A stretch of 64,000 bases of DNA from Archangium gephyra (GTDB taxonomy: Bacteria; Myxococcota; Myxococcia; Myxococcales; Myxococcaceae). Each line of letters opens with the position of its first letter. Position 1 is the first letter of the stretch. A program made the translations under genes and the position numbers. The notes beneath the pieces were generated by a model. It saw only the letters and a program-made list of their open reading frames with translations. It did not search any database and was not told the origin of the DNA. The stretch lies in NCBI GenBank assembly GCA_003243425.1, contig QFQP01000012.1, positions 1 through 64,000 on the forward strand, in the 5' to 3' direction. Shown here one piece after another: positions 18,986 to 26,146 of this stretch.

Positions 18986-20098
18986 CTACCCGGCCCGCTG
19001 GAGCGCCTGCGCGTCGCGCCCCATCACGGGCATCGTCGCGTTGCCCACGAACACGTCAGCCATCTTGGCGAGCCGCGCCCACACGCTCTGCTGCACGTAG
19101 GGAATGCCGTGCTTCTCGCAGAGCGCCTGCACCCTGGGCTGCAGCCACTGGTAGCTGCGCATGGGCGCGTCGGGCCAGAGGTGATGTTCGATCTGGTAGT
19201 TGAGGAACAGGTGCGCCCAGTCATTCACGTCGCCACCGGTGCGGTAGTTCACCGAGCCGAGAATCTGACGCAGGTAGCGCTCGGCCTTGTTCTTCGGCGC
19301 GTCGGTGAAGCGGTACACGTCATCACCCGAGTGGTTCGGGCCGACGACCACGAAGGTGTGCAGGTTGGTCAGCAGCTCCGCACCCAGTGAATTGAGCGCC
19401 GCGCTGAACGCCGCCCACGGGCCCAGCGGCAGATACAGCGCAGGAAACGCGACGAGCTCGACGAGGAAGTACGGCAGCCAGTTCTCGGTGAGCAGCTGCT
19501 TCCATTCGGCGGGCAGCTGCTTGTCGGGCTCCAGCTGCTTCGCGCGTGTACGCAACGCCCGCGTGGTGTTCTGCGCGTAGTAGCTGGCGCGCCAGGTGCC
19601 GGCGAGCAACACGAGCAGCGCCCAGCGCGCGGGCTTCGGCAGCGTGCGCACCCATTGGGTGTTGCGCTCGACGAGGTCGGGGTCGGTGTCTTCGCCGGTG
19701 AACGAGTGATGCAGCACGTTGTGCTCGTACTTCCACGCCTCGGGCTCCATCCAATCGAGCCAGTCGATGAAGCGGCGGCGGCCCTTCGCAAACAGCTTGC
19801 TGGTGAGCCGCTCGGGCGTGTTGGGCACGCGGTCATACCCGCGGTGACCGACGTGGTGCATCAGCAGCCAGCGCGTCGAACGGCCGAGGCTCAAGGCGAC
19901 GGCGCTCAGCGGGTTGGGAGCGAGCCACGCCGTGGCGGCGCCGATGGCGGTGGCGGTGCGGCCCCAGCGCTCGAGCTTCCGGAGGTGCGCGAGGTCGTCG
20001 TCACCGAGGCTCGCGCGCAGCTCTTCACCGAGCGCGAGGACGTCTTTCAAGAACGCGTCGAGGTCGACGGTGGCGGGGTCGAATTCAGCTGCGGCCAT
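18986..20098 (-). CDS. Membrane fatty acid desaturase
   Basis: 370 residues from MAAAEFDPATVDL (another Met lies four codons upstream). Three histidine boxes typical of front-end (delta-5/6-like) desaturases are seen: HHVGH around residue 82, HNVLHH around 126-131, and QIEHHLWP around 302-309, the Gln-type third box. The family introduces a double bond into acyl chains of membrane lipids using a di-iron centre. Membrane segments flank the boxes. No N-terminal cytochrome b5 domain is present, so electrons must come from a separate ferredoxin or cytochrome. Stands alone. Confidence 0.9.
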   Translation of the reverse strand: MAAAEFDPATVDLDAFLKDVLALGEELRASLGDDDLAHLRKLERWGRTATAIGAATAWLAPNPLSAVALSLGRSTRWLLMHHVGHRGYDRVPNTPERLTSKLFAKGRRRFIDWLDWMEPEAWKYEHNVLHHSFTGEDTDPDLVERNTQWVRTLPKPARWALLVLLAGTWRASYYAQNTTRALRTRAKQLEPDKQLPAEWKQLLTENWLPYFLVELVAFPALYLPLGPWAAFSAALNSLGAELLTNLHTFVVVGPNHSGDDVYRFTDAPKNKAERYLRQILGSVNYRTGGDVNDWAHLFLNYQIEHHLWPDAPMRSYQWLQPRVQALCEKHGIPYVQQSVWARLAKMADVFVGNATMPVMGRDAQALQRAG

Positions 20099-20110
20099 GG
20101 CGTGGCGCAC

Positions 20111-20732
20111 GTACCGCAGTCGCCGTGTGCGACGCGAGAGTCAGCGAGTGGCCGTCTCGCGCGCGACTCGCGCAGTTGGTGTTGCTCGTTCGCGATGTGC
20201 TCGAGGAGCAAGGCTCCAAGGGGTGACTGGCCGAGAGGATCCTGGCGATGCTCTTCGCGCACAGGCCCCGCGACCTCGGGACGAGCGACGACTCTTTCGA
20301 CGACGTAGACAAGCCCACCAGTGCCACCGACGGGTTTGATGACGACGCTCAAACAGCGCGCCCATCACGAAGCCTCGTCAGCTCGAACCAGAAGCCACGA
20401 AGCCGGAGTGCCGCGCGAGGCGAGCGCGATGAACGCAACCCGAATCGATGGCTTACCCAGGAGCCGATGCAGTTCATCGCCGCGCTGGCGAACTTGGCGC
20501 GATCAGAACCTGGCGGTGCTCTACCTCGGGGCGAGCGACGACTCTTTCGACGTCGTAAACAAGCCCACCAGTGCCACGACGGGCTTGATGGCGACGCTCA
20601 AACAGCGCGCCCATCACGAAGCCTCGTCAGCGAGAACCAGAAGCCACGAAGTCGGAGTGCCGCGCGAGGCGAGCGCGATGAACGTCACCCGAACCGACCG
20701 CTCACCCCAAAGCTCGTGCTCGTTCCACGCAC
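20111..20732. other. Gene-free interval containing a duplicated ~186-bp segment
   Basis: No convincing gene in these 622 bases. The main content is a pair of direct copies (20273-20458 and 20523-20707, separate entry). Short reading frames occur on both strands, but all are Arg/Ser-rich or broken by stops at different places in the two copies. The right copy ends about 25 bases before the stop of the minus-strand gene at 20733. Confidence 0.7.
20273..20707. repeat. Direct imperfect duplication (two ~186-bp copies)
   Basis: Copy A spans 20273-20458 and copy B spans 20523-20707. They share long identical blocks such as GCGACGACTCTTTCGACG, AAGCCCACCAGTGCCAC, CTCAAACAGCGCGCCCATCA and GTGCCGCGCGAGGCGAGCG, with scattered substitutions and single-base gaps. 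The gap is 64 bases. On the minus strand both copies read through the same short peptide (FIALASRGTP-SWLLV-ADEAS) before an in-frame stop, so the unit may derive from an old gene or be a dispersed intergenic repeat. Confidence 0.85.
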
Positions 20733-21650
20733 TCACTTCTGCGTGAGCGAAGCAGTACCGAACTTCTCGACGTTCACCAACCACGCCGCTGCGTTCTTCA
20801 CGTAGCGAGCGGTGCCCGCGGTGTCCCACTTGATGAAGAGCCGCGTGAAGCCGCCATCGAAGATGACCCGCTTGCCGTCGCGGTCGTAGAAGCCGGCGAC
20901 GAGGTTGTCGGCCGAGCCGTAGATGAGCGGGCTCAAGGTCTCGTTCTTCTGCACGGTGGCGATGGTGACGCCCTCGTAGATGAACTCGAGGCCGGTGCTG
21001 AGCAGGTGGCGGCGCAGCACGCCGGCCTTCGCCGGTTCCTTCTGCAGGCCGACGGTCTTGTCGCCCATCACGTTGCCCAGCATCTTTACGCCCAGCAGCG
21101 CCTCACCGACGGCGTTGGCGTCGGCGTAGTACGGCTCGTTGTCGCCCCAGATGTACACGCCGTGGCCCGCGTCGAAGTACTTCTTGATGACCGCGATGTG
21201 CTCGGCGTTCAGCTTCCGCACCGAGTCCGAGATGATCCACAGCTGACAGCTCTTCTCGAGCGCAGCCGCGAGCTCTCTGGGCGGCGGCGGCGAATTGACC
21301 CAGCGGTACACCGAGAAGCCCTTCTCTTTGAGCGCGGCCTTCGGGAGCGCGAAGTCGAACCCTTCACCGGTGTAGAGGTGCAGCACGGCGATGGTCTGGC
21401 CTTCGAACGCGCCGTCGACGGCGAGGTCGTACTGGTTGCCGCTCGCGTTGCCGTGGCCGTCGGTCTTCACCTCGAGGCGCTTCTCGACGCGGCGTTGCTT
21501 CACTTCGCCGGTCGCCTGGTCCCGGTACGACTCGGTGGTCACCTCCGCGGGCGCGTTCATGCCGGCGATGGAGTTGTACTGAGCAAAGGCAGACAGCGAG
21601 CACAGCGCGAGGGCAGCCAGCGCGAGCCGGCGGAAGGAAGAAGTGGTCAT
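20733..21650 (-). CDS. Exported protein with Rossmann/GATase-like domain, unknown function
   Basis: 305 residues from MTTSSFRRLALAALALCSLSAFA, a signal peptide cleaved after AFA; an ATG five codons upstream is also in frame. The mature protein has an alternating strand-helix pattern (TIAVLHLYTGEGFDFAL, CQLWIISDSVRKL, IKKYFDAGHGVYIWGDNEPY, RVIFDGGFTRLF) resembling GATase1/ThuA-like folds, in which a small-molecule or peptide-binding cleft forms near the GVYIWGDN turn. No catalytic Cys-His pair is evident. Divergent from the ECF sigma gene. Confidence 0.7.
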   Translation of the reverse strand: MTTSSFRRLALAALALCSLSAFAQYNSIAGMNAPAEVTTESYRDQATGEVKQRRVEKRLEVKTDGHGNASGNQYDLAVDGAFEGQTIAVLHLYTGEGFDFALPKAALKEKGFSVYRWVNSPPPPRELAAALEKSCQLWIISDSVRKLNAEHIAVIKKYFDAGHGVYIWGDNEPYYADANAVGEALLGVKMLGNVMGDKTVGLQKEPAKAGVLRRHLLSTGLEFIYEGVTIATVQKNETLSPLIYGSADNLVAGFYDRDGKRVIFDGGFTRLFIKWDTAGTARYVKNAAAWLVNVEKFGTASLTQK

Positions 21651-21700
21651 GGTGACCGGCTTCAACGCGGCGAGGTGGAGATCGATCTATCGAGGGCTGC

Positions 21701-21725
21701 AAAAGGCCCGGTGGGCGGGCTTTTT
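21701..21725. terminator. Bidirectional terminator-like hairpin between divergent genes
   Basis: GCCCG (21706-21710) pairs with CGGGC (21716-21720) around a 5-base loop, and the flanking A-run (21701-21704) and T-run (21721-21725) extend the stem and give a U-tract for rightward transcripts (a shorter one leftward). It sits between two divergent start codons (21650 and 21782), where no upstream transcript would normally end. Confidence 0.6.
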
Positions 21726-21746
21726 GTTGCACTCATTCTTTCCACC

Positions 21747-21776
21747 GAACCTTTTTCGGGCTCGTGCACTCCTGCC
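21747..21776 (+). promoter_or_regulatory. Putative ECF-type promoter of the sigma gene
   Basis: The -35-like GAACCTTTT (21747-21755) is followed after 10 bases by GCACTCCTGCC (21766-21776). The same two boxes at the same spacing, GAACCTTTT and GCACTTCTGTC, occur at 24582-24611. In both cases GAACC begins exactly 35 bases before the ATG (21782 and 24617). GAAC is the classical -35 core of ECF sigma factors. Autoregulation is therefore inferred; the downstream box is proposed as the -10. Confidence 0.6.
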
Positions 21777-21781
21777 AGAAG

Positions 21782-22351
21782 ATGCAGCTCGTGCCGCACC
21801 CAGCGCTCACCGACCTCGGTGACGACCAACTCATGACCCTCGCACGGGAGGGCTCGCGCGACGCGTTCCGGGTGCTGGTGCGCAGACACGAGACGAAGGC
21901 AGTGGCGTTCGGTACCCGCTACCTGGGCTCGGCACCGCAGGCGAAAGACGCGGCGCAGGAGGCCTTCGTGGAGCTCTACCTAACGCTCGGCCGCTACCAG
22001 CCGCGCGGACACTTCCCGTCGTACTGGCATCAGATTCTCCTCAATCAGTGCCGCATGACGGTGCGAGCGGCTGCCTCGCAACGCGCGGCGTACGCCCGAC
22101 TCGAGTCGGTTCCATCGGGTACTGCAGCCACCCCAGACGAACTGTTGAGTGCCCTGCAAGACCAGAAGGCCGTGACGCGCGCGCTCGACACCTTGAGTGA
22201 AAAGCTGCGGGTGGTGGTGGCGCTGCGCTTCGGCGCGGGGCTGCAGCTGCAGGAAATCGCCGAGACGCTCGAGCTGCCGGTGGGCACGGTGAAGAGCCGT
22301 CTCTTCGCTGGGCTCGCCGACTTGAAGAGCGCGTTGAAAGGAACGGCATGA
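21782..22351 (+). CDS. RNA polymerase sigma factor, ECF (sigma-70 family)
   Basis: 189 residues from MQLVPHPALTDLGDDQLM. Region 2 is seen as YLGSAPQAKDAAQEAFVELYLTLGRY (promoter -10 recognition), and region 4 as LRVVVALRFGAGLQLQEIAETLELPVGTVKSRLFAGLADLK (HTH for the -35). A GTG six codons upstream is in frame, but it lies inside the proposed promoter. The stop overlaps the start of the next gene (ATGA), so the anti-sigma-like gene is translationally coupled. Confidence 0.93.
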   Translation: MQLVPHPALTDLGDDQLMTLAREGSRDAFRVLVRRHETKAVAFGTRYLGSAPQAKDAAQEAFVELYLTLGRYQPRGHFPSYWHQILLNQCRMTVRAAASQRAAYARLESVPSGTAATPDELLSALQDQKAVTRALDTLSEKLRVVVALRFGAGLQLQEIAETLELPVGTVKSRLFAGLADLKSALKGTA

Positions 22352-23103
22352 ACCCGATGCTCGAGCCCGATGATGAAGAGCTGCTCCGCTTCGCGGCGGG
22401 TGAAGTGCCGGCTGAGCGCGCCGCGCGCCTCGAAGCATGGGCGCGAGGCGAGCCGTCACGTGCCGCGCGCGTGGCCGAAGCGAAGGCGCTGGTGGCCGCG
22501 CTGGTGCCGAACCAGGAGCCGATCGATCTTCTCGCGGGCGTCGAACGGCGCATCGCGCTTCGTCGACGACGCACCTGGCAACGCAGAGCCATAATCACTG
22601 CCGCGGCAGTCGCGTGTCTGTCGGTGTGGTGGGCGCGGCAGCCCGACGAGGTGCGAATCAAAGGCACCACGCTGAACGCAGATCAGTGGGCCGGGGTGGA
22701 ACTCTATCGGCTCGAAGGCACCACGCCCGCGCGGCTCGGCGAGACGATGGAGCCGAACGACAGTCTGCTCGTCGCCTACCGCAACGGCGGCCAGCAACCG
22801 TTCACGCACCTGCTGGTGTTCGGCGTGGCGTCGTCAGGTGAACTCTATTGGTACTACCCCGCGTGGGACAACGCTGACGACGACCCGCAGGCCATCGCCA
22901 TCGAACCGAATGACCGGCTGCTCGAGTTGCACGAACGCATTACCCACGAACTGCCGCGCGGCCGCCTGGTGCTCCATGCGGTGTTTGCCCGACGACCGCT
23001 GCGCGTGTCAGAAATCGAGCGGCTCGCTGCGCAGGCCAATGCGCTTTCGCCGCTTCCATTGCCAGAGACAGCGCAGCAGCGAATCGTTGTGGAGGTTCAG
23101 TGA
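22348..23103 (+). CDS. Anti-sigma-factor-like membrane protein with DUF4384-like C-terminus
   Basis: 251 residues. The N-terminal ~65 residues (LLRFAAGEVPAERAARLEAW..) look like the compact anti-sigma domain found next to ECF genes, but no zinc-binding HCC motif is seen. A single TM follows (AIITAAAVACLSVWW, near residues 80-96), with a periplasmic C-terminal domain resembling DUF4384 (NDSLLVAYRNGGQQPFTHLLVFG, GELYWYYPAW). It overlaps the sigma gene by four bases, and the caspase-like gene starts at its stop, so this is the middle gene of an operon. It probably restrains the sigma factor until a periplasmic signal is sensed. Confidence 0.75.
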   Translation: MNPMLEPDDEELLRFAAGEVPAERAARLEAWARGEPSRAARVAEAKALVAALVPNQEPIDLLAGVERRIALRRRRTWQRRAIITAAAVACLSVWWARQPDEVRIKGTTLNADQWAGVELYRLEGTTPARLGETMEPNDSLLVAYRNGGQQPFTHLLVFGVASSGELYWYYPAWDNADDDPQAIAIEPNDRLLELHERITHELPRGRLVLHAVFARRPLRVSEIERLAAQANALSPLPLPETAQQRIVVEVQ

Positions 23104-24578
23104 TGTTGGCGGCGATGGTGTTGCTCTCGATGACCGCTGCGCCGGAGAGCGCTCCGAAGCTCTTCGCGCTGGTGGTGGGAAACAACCGCTCGGCGAACGC
23201 AGCCACGGCGGATCTCCGCTACGCCGATGACGATGCGCTCGCCCTGCACCACCTGCTCATCGAGGCCGGTGCACGCAGCGTGTTGCTGGTGATGCCCGAC
23301 GATGAAACGCGGGCGCTCAATGGCGTCTCGACACTCACGCCGACCGAAGAGTCATTGGCGCTGGCGTGGAAGCAGCTGCGCGGCGAACTGGCGGCGGCGA
23401 AAGAGGCCGGTCAACGCACCGAGTTCCTCTTCTTCTTCAGCGGCCACGGCGACATCAGCCACGGTGAAGGCTTCCTCACGCTCGAAGGCGGCAAGCTCAC
23501 CCGCACAGGCCTGCAGGCGATGCTGGCCGCGTCACCGGCGCAGCGGAACCACGTCATCATCGACGCGTGCAAGGCGTACTTCGCAGTGATGGGCAAAGGC
23601 CCCGGCGGCACCCGCACGCCGTGGAACACGCCGTTCGCCGACAGAGCCACGTCCACCGATAACACCGGGCTTCTCCTCTCGACTTCGTCTGACGGCGATT
23701 CGCACGAGTGGGAGCGGTACCAGGCGGGGGTCTTCAGCTTCGAAGTGCGCTCCGCGCTGCGGGGGAGCGCCGACATCGACGGCGATGGGGTGGTGACCTA
23801 CCGCGAACTCGGCGGGTTTCTCACGCGCGCGAACGCGGGCATCACCAACGCGCGGCTGCGGCCCGATTTTCTGGTGTCCCCACCGGGAGGAATGCGCGGG
23901 CTCGACGAGCCGGTGCTCCGTTGGCCCGCGGCTTCGGCGTCGTTGGTCGTCGATGGTGCGCCTGAGCATCTGTACGTCGAGTCGGGTTCCGGCCACCGCG
24001 TGCTCGAGCTCAACCGCGGCAGCGCTCGGGCCTTCGGGCTTCACCTGCCAGCAGAGAGGCCGCTGTTCGTGCGCAGCGCTGACGAGAAGTCAGAACGTCG
24101 ACTCGACACATCGGAGCGCACGCAGTTGTCGACCATCGCCGTGAACCGGCCCGACCTCGCGCGCAAAGGTGCGCTGGCGATGGCGTTGACGGCGCTGTTC
24201 TCGCAGCCCTTCGACGAGAGCGCGGTGGAGTCGTTCTCGGTCGCGTACGCGGTGGAACGCACGGAGCCTGAGACACCGTCGGCAAGGAGCGTGTTGCGAA
24301 CCGTCAGCCCGGTCGTGTTGAGCGTTGCGGCGGCAACCGGGCTCGTCTCGGTCGGAGTGGCCGTGGAACGCTCGCAGGTGAACGAGACGACCTCGAACCT
24401 CGAGCGCGTTCAGCGCAACCAGGGCATCGCGGCAGCGAACGTGACGATGGGCATTTCAGCGGCGGTAGCGGCGACGGCGGTCGGGTTGTTGATCTTCTCG
24501 TACACCGGCGAGCCGAGCGCGAAGACCGTGGAAGTCGGCGTCAGCCCCACGGGTGTTTCGGTGGTGAGCCGATGGTGA
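23103..24578 (+). CDS. Caspase-like (peptidase C14 family) exported protein
   Basis: 491 residues. A weak signal sequence (MLAAMVLLSMTAAP) is followed by a caspase/metacaspase-like domain: ALVVGNN with a following ADDDA loop, FFFSGHGD (catalytic H115) and IIDACKAYF (catalytic C156). This is the usual caspase-fold His-Cys dyad of myxobacterial proteins such as those found after ECF/anti-sigma genes. An EF-hand-like DIDGDGVVTYRE lies near 222-233. Two hydrophobic segments near the C-terminus (VVLSVAAATGLVSVGVAV and ISAAVAATAVGLLIFSY) anchor it. The start codon touches the upstream stop (TGATG). Confidence 0.85.
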   Translation: MLAAMVLLSMTAAPESAPKLFALVVGNNRSANAATADLRYADDDALALHHLLIEAGARSVLLVMPDDETRALNGVSTLTPTEESLALAWKQLRGELAAAKEAGQRTEFLFFFSGHGDISHGEGFLTLEGGKLTRTGLQAMLAASPAQRNHVIIDACKAYFAVMGKGPGGTRTPWNTPFADRATSTDNTGLLLSTSSDGDSHEWERYQAGVFSFEVRSALRGSADIDGDGVVTYRELGGFLTRANAGITNARLRPDFLVSPPGGMRGLDEPVLRWPAASASLVVDGAPEHLYVESGSGHRVLELNRGSARAFGLHLPAERPLFVRSADEKSERRLDTSERTQLSTIAVNRPDLARKGALAMALTALFSQPFDESAVESFSVAYAVERTEPETPSARSVLRTVSPVVLSVAAATGLVSVGVAVERSQVNETTSNLERVQRNQGIAAANVTMGISAAVAATAVGLLIFSYTGEPSAKTVEVGVSPTGVSVVSRW

Positions 24579-24581
24579 AAC

Positions 24582-24611
24582 GAACCTTTTCTGCAGGCGC
24601 GCACTTCTGTC
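24582..24611 (+). promoter_or_regulatory. Putative ECF-type promoter matching that of the sigma gene
   Basis: GAACCTTTT (24582-24590) and GCACTTCTGTC (24601-24611) repeat the boxes upstream of the sigma gene with the same spacing and the same 35-base distance to the start codon. It straddles the end of the caspase-like gene (the stop ends at 24578). Suggests the lipoprotein at 24617 belongs to the same regulon but is transcribed from its own start. Confidence 0.55.
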
Positions 24612-24616
24612 TCACC

Positions 24617-26146
24617 ATGAAACGAATCGTGATGGGGGTCGCCGCATTGGTCGGCGCGGGGTGCTTTCAACCGGTTTCCACGGACGATGCACCATGCCCA
24701 TGCGCGGTTGGCTTCGAGTGCTGTGACGGAAACGTGTGCCGCGCAGTGGGTCAGTGCACGGTCGGTGGCGGGACGGGCGGCGGAAGCGGTGGCGGGACGG
24801 GCGGCGGGAGTGATGGCGGTGGCGGCCCGCTCACTCCGTTCTCTTTCAGAACCGACGGCGCGGCACCGAACAGCGTGCGCCTCGATGGGCTTGCAACACC
24901 GGCGTACCTCGAAGTGGCGGGTGAATCGGCGTACGTGATCGCAACGGAGACCAGTACCTGCGAGATGACCGGGAACCATCGGCCATCGTCGGTGACGCGG
25001 CTCGACACCGCTACAGGCTGGTCGGTGATGTGGCGCACGGCGCTGCACCCGAGGATCAAGCCGCTCGACGTGGCGTGGAGCACCGACGGGCTGACGGTGG
25101 TGGGTTCAGGCGAAGTCGCTGGAACACCCTCGCGAGGAGGTGACGACGCGGTGGTGGTGAGAATCCGTGACGACGGCACCGTCGCGTGGTCTCGACAGTT
25201 TGGTTCCATCTTCGAGGACCGCGTGCTTCGTGCCTTGCCACGGCCCGGCGGAAAGGTGCTCGTCGCCGGAGTGACAGGTGGCGCCCTGGAAGGCCAGGTG
25301 AGCCGCGGTGGCGAGGACGTGTTCCTCGCGCAGCTCGGCGCGGATGGAACGACTGACTGGTTCAGGCAAATCGGCACCAGCGGTGATGAACGGTTGCTCG
25401 ACGTGGTGGTGCTCGACGACGACTCGCTGATGCTCGGCGGTTGGTCGTCAGGTGTGCCGTTCTTGCGTGGGTTCGACGCGACGGGTGTCCCCACGTGGTC
25501 GCAGCAGCCCCACATCGTTTCCGACAAGTTCATGAGGGCAACGCTGACGCGCTGGGGCGACGGCGTGGTGTGGAGCGGCACCGAAGGCAGTGCCGACATC
25601 GCTCTTTTCGCTGCTACCGGTGAGCTCCTCTGGGCGGCTGATGCGGGAGCCAACCTCTACTTCAGCGAAGTGAAGGAACTCGATGAGGACCGGGTTTCGT
25701 TGCACGGCGTGCGACGGCTCCCCTGGTCCGATCCGGCAAGTGTGAGGCTCGAGGCGTTCGAAGACATCTGGTGGCGCGACGGCGGCGTGACCAGCACGCC
25801 GGGGTTCGGTGGTGGCTGGCCTAGCGAAGGCAGGACGACGTTCGATCATGTCGCTCTCGGCCACCGTTCGAACAACACATGGACCATCGGCAGTTCCGTG
25901 TGGAGCACGCTCAACTACGACGTTCTCAGTATGAGCTCTTTCGAGTCAGGCGCCTCGTCACGCACTGCTCACTCCGATTGGCTGTTCGATGGCCCGGCAA
26001 ACATGACGAGGCCTCGTTCGTACTGGCTGGCTCAGCCGTGGGCGTTGGGGTTCACGGCGAGCGGCGCCCAGATCACGCTGGGGGAGGCGGTATCTATGCC
26101 GTGCAGCCCCCAAGGTGGCTGGTTGTGGATCGCGAAGTCGCTCTGA
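24617..26146 (+). CDS. Beta-propeller lipoprotein, possible target of the adjacent ECF sigma factor
   Basis: 509 residues from MKRIVMGVAALVGAGC, a lipoprotein signal (lipidated Cys 16). It has a short Cys-rich stretch (CPCAVGFECCDGNVC), a Gly-rich GGGTGGGSGGG linker, and ~400 residues of beta-propeller-like repeats (GDDAVVVRIRDDGTVAWSRQ, GEDVFLAQLGADGTTDWFRQ), resembling SBBP-type propellers. Upstream start codons would place the promoter box inside the gene. Tail-to-tail with the hydrolase gene (1-base gap). Surface exposure is inferred. Confidence 0.8.
   Translation: MKRIVMGVAALVGAGCFQPVSTDDAPCPCAVGFECCDGNVCRAVGQCTVGGGTGGGSGGGTGGGSDGGGGPLTPFSFRTDGAAPNSVRLDGLATPAYLEVAGESAYVIATETSTCEMTGNHRPSSVTRLDTATGWSVMWRTALHPRIKPLDVAWSTDGLTVVGSGEVAGTPSRGGDDAVVVRIRDDGTVAWSRQFGSIFEDRVLRALPRPGGKVLVAGVTGGALEGQVSRGGEDVFLAQLGADGTTDWFRQIGTSGDERLLDVVVLDDDSLMLGGWSSGVPFLRGFDATGVPTWSQQPHIVSDKFMRATLTRWGDGVVWSGTEGSADIALFAATGELLWAADAGANLYFSEVKELDEDRVSLHGVRRLPWSDPASVRLEAFEDIWWRDGGVTSTPGFGGGWPSEGRTTFDHVALGHRSNNTWTIGSSVWSTLNYDVLSMSSFESGASSRTAHSDWLFDGPANMTRPRSYWLAQPWALGFTASGAQITLGEAVSMPCSPQGGWLWIAKSL

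Noticed and set aside
20047..20352. Small minus-strand genes in the duplicated intergenic segment
   Set aside because: The frames differ between the two copies and end at different stops; no recognisable protein pattern.
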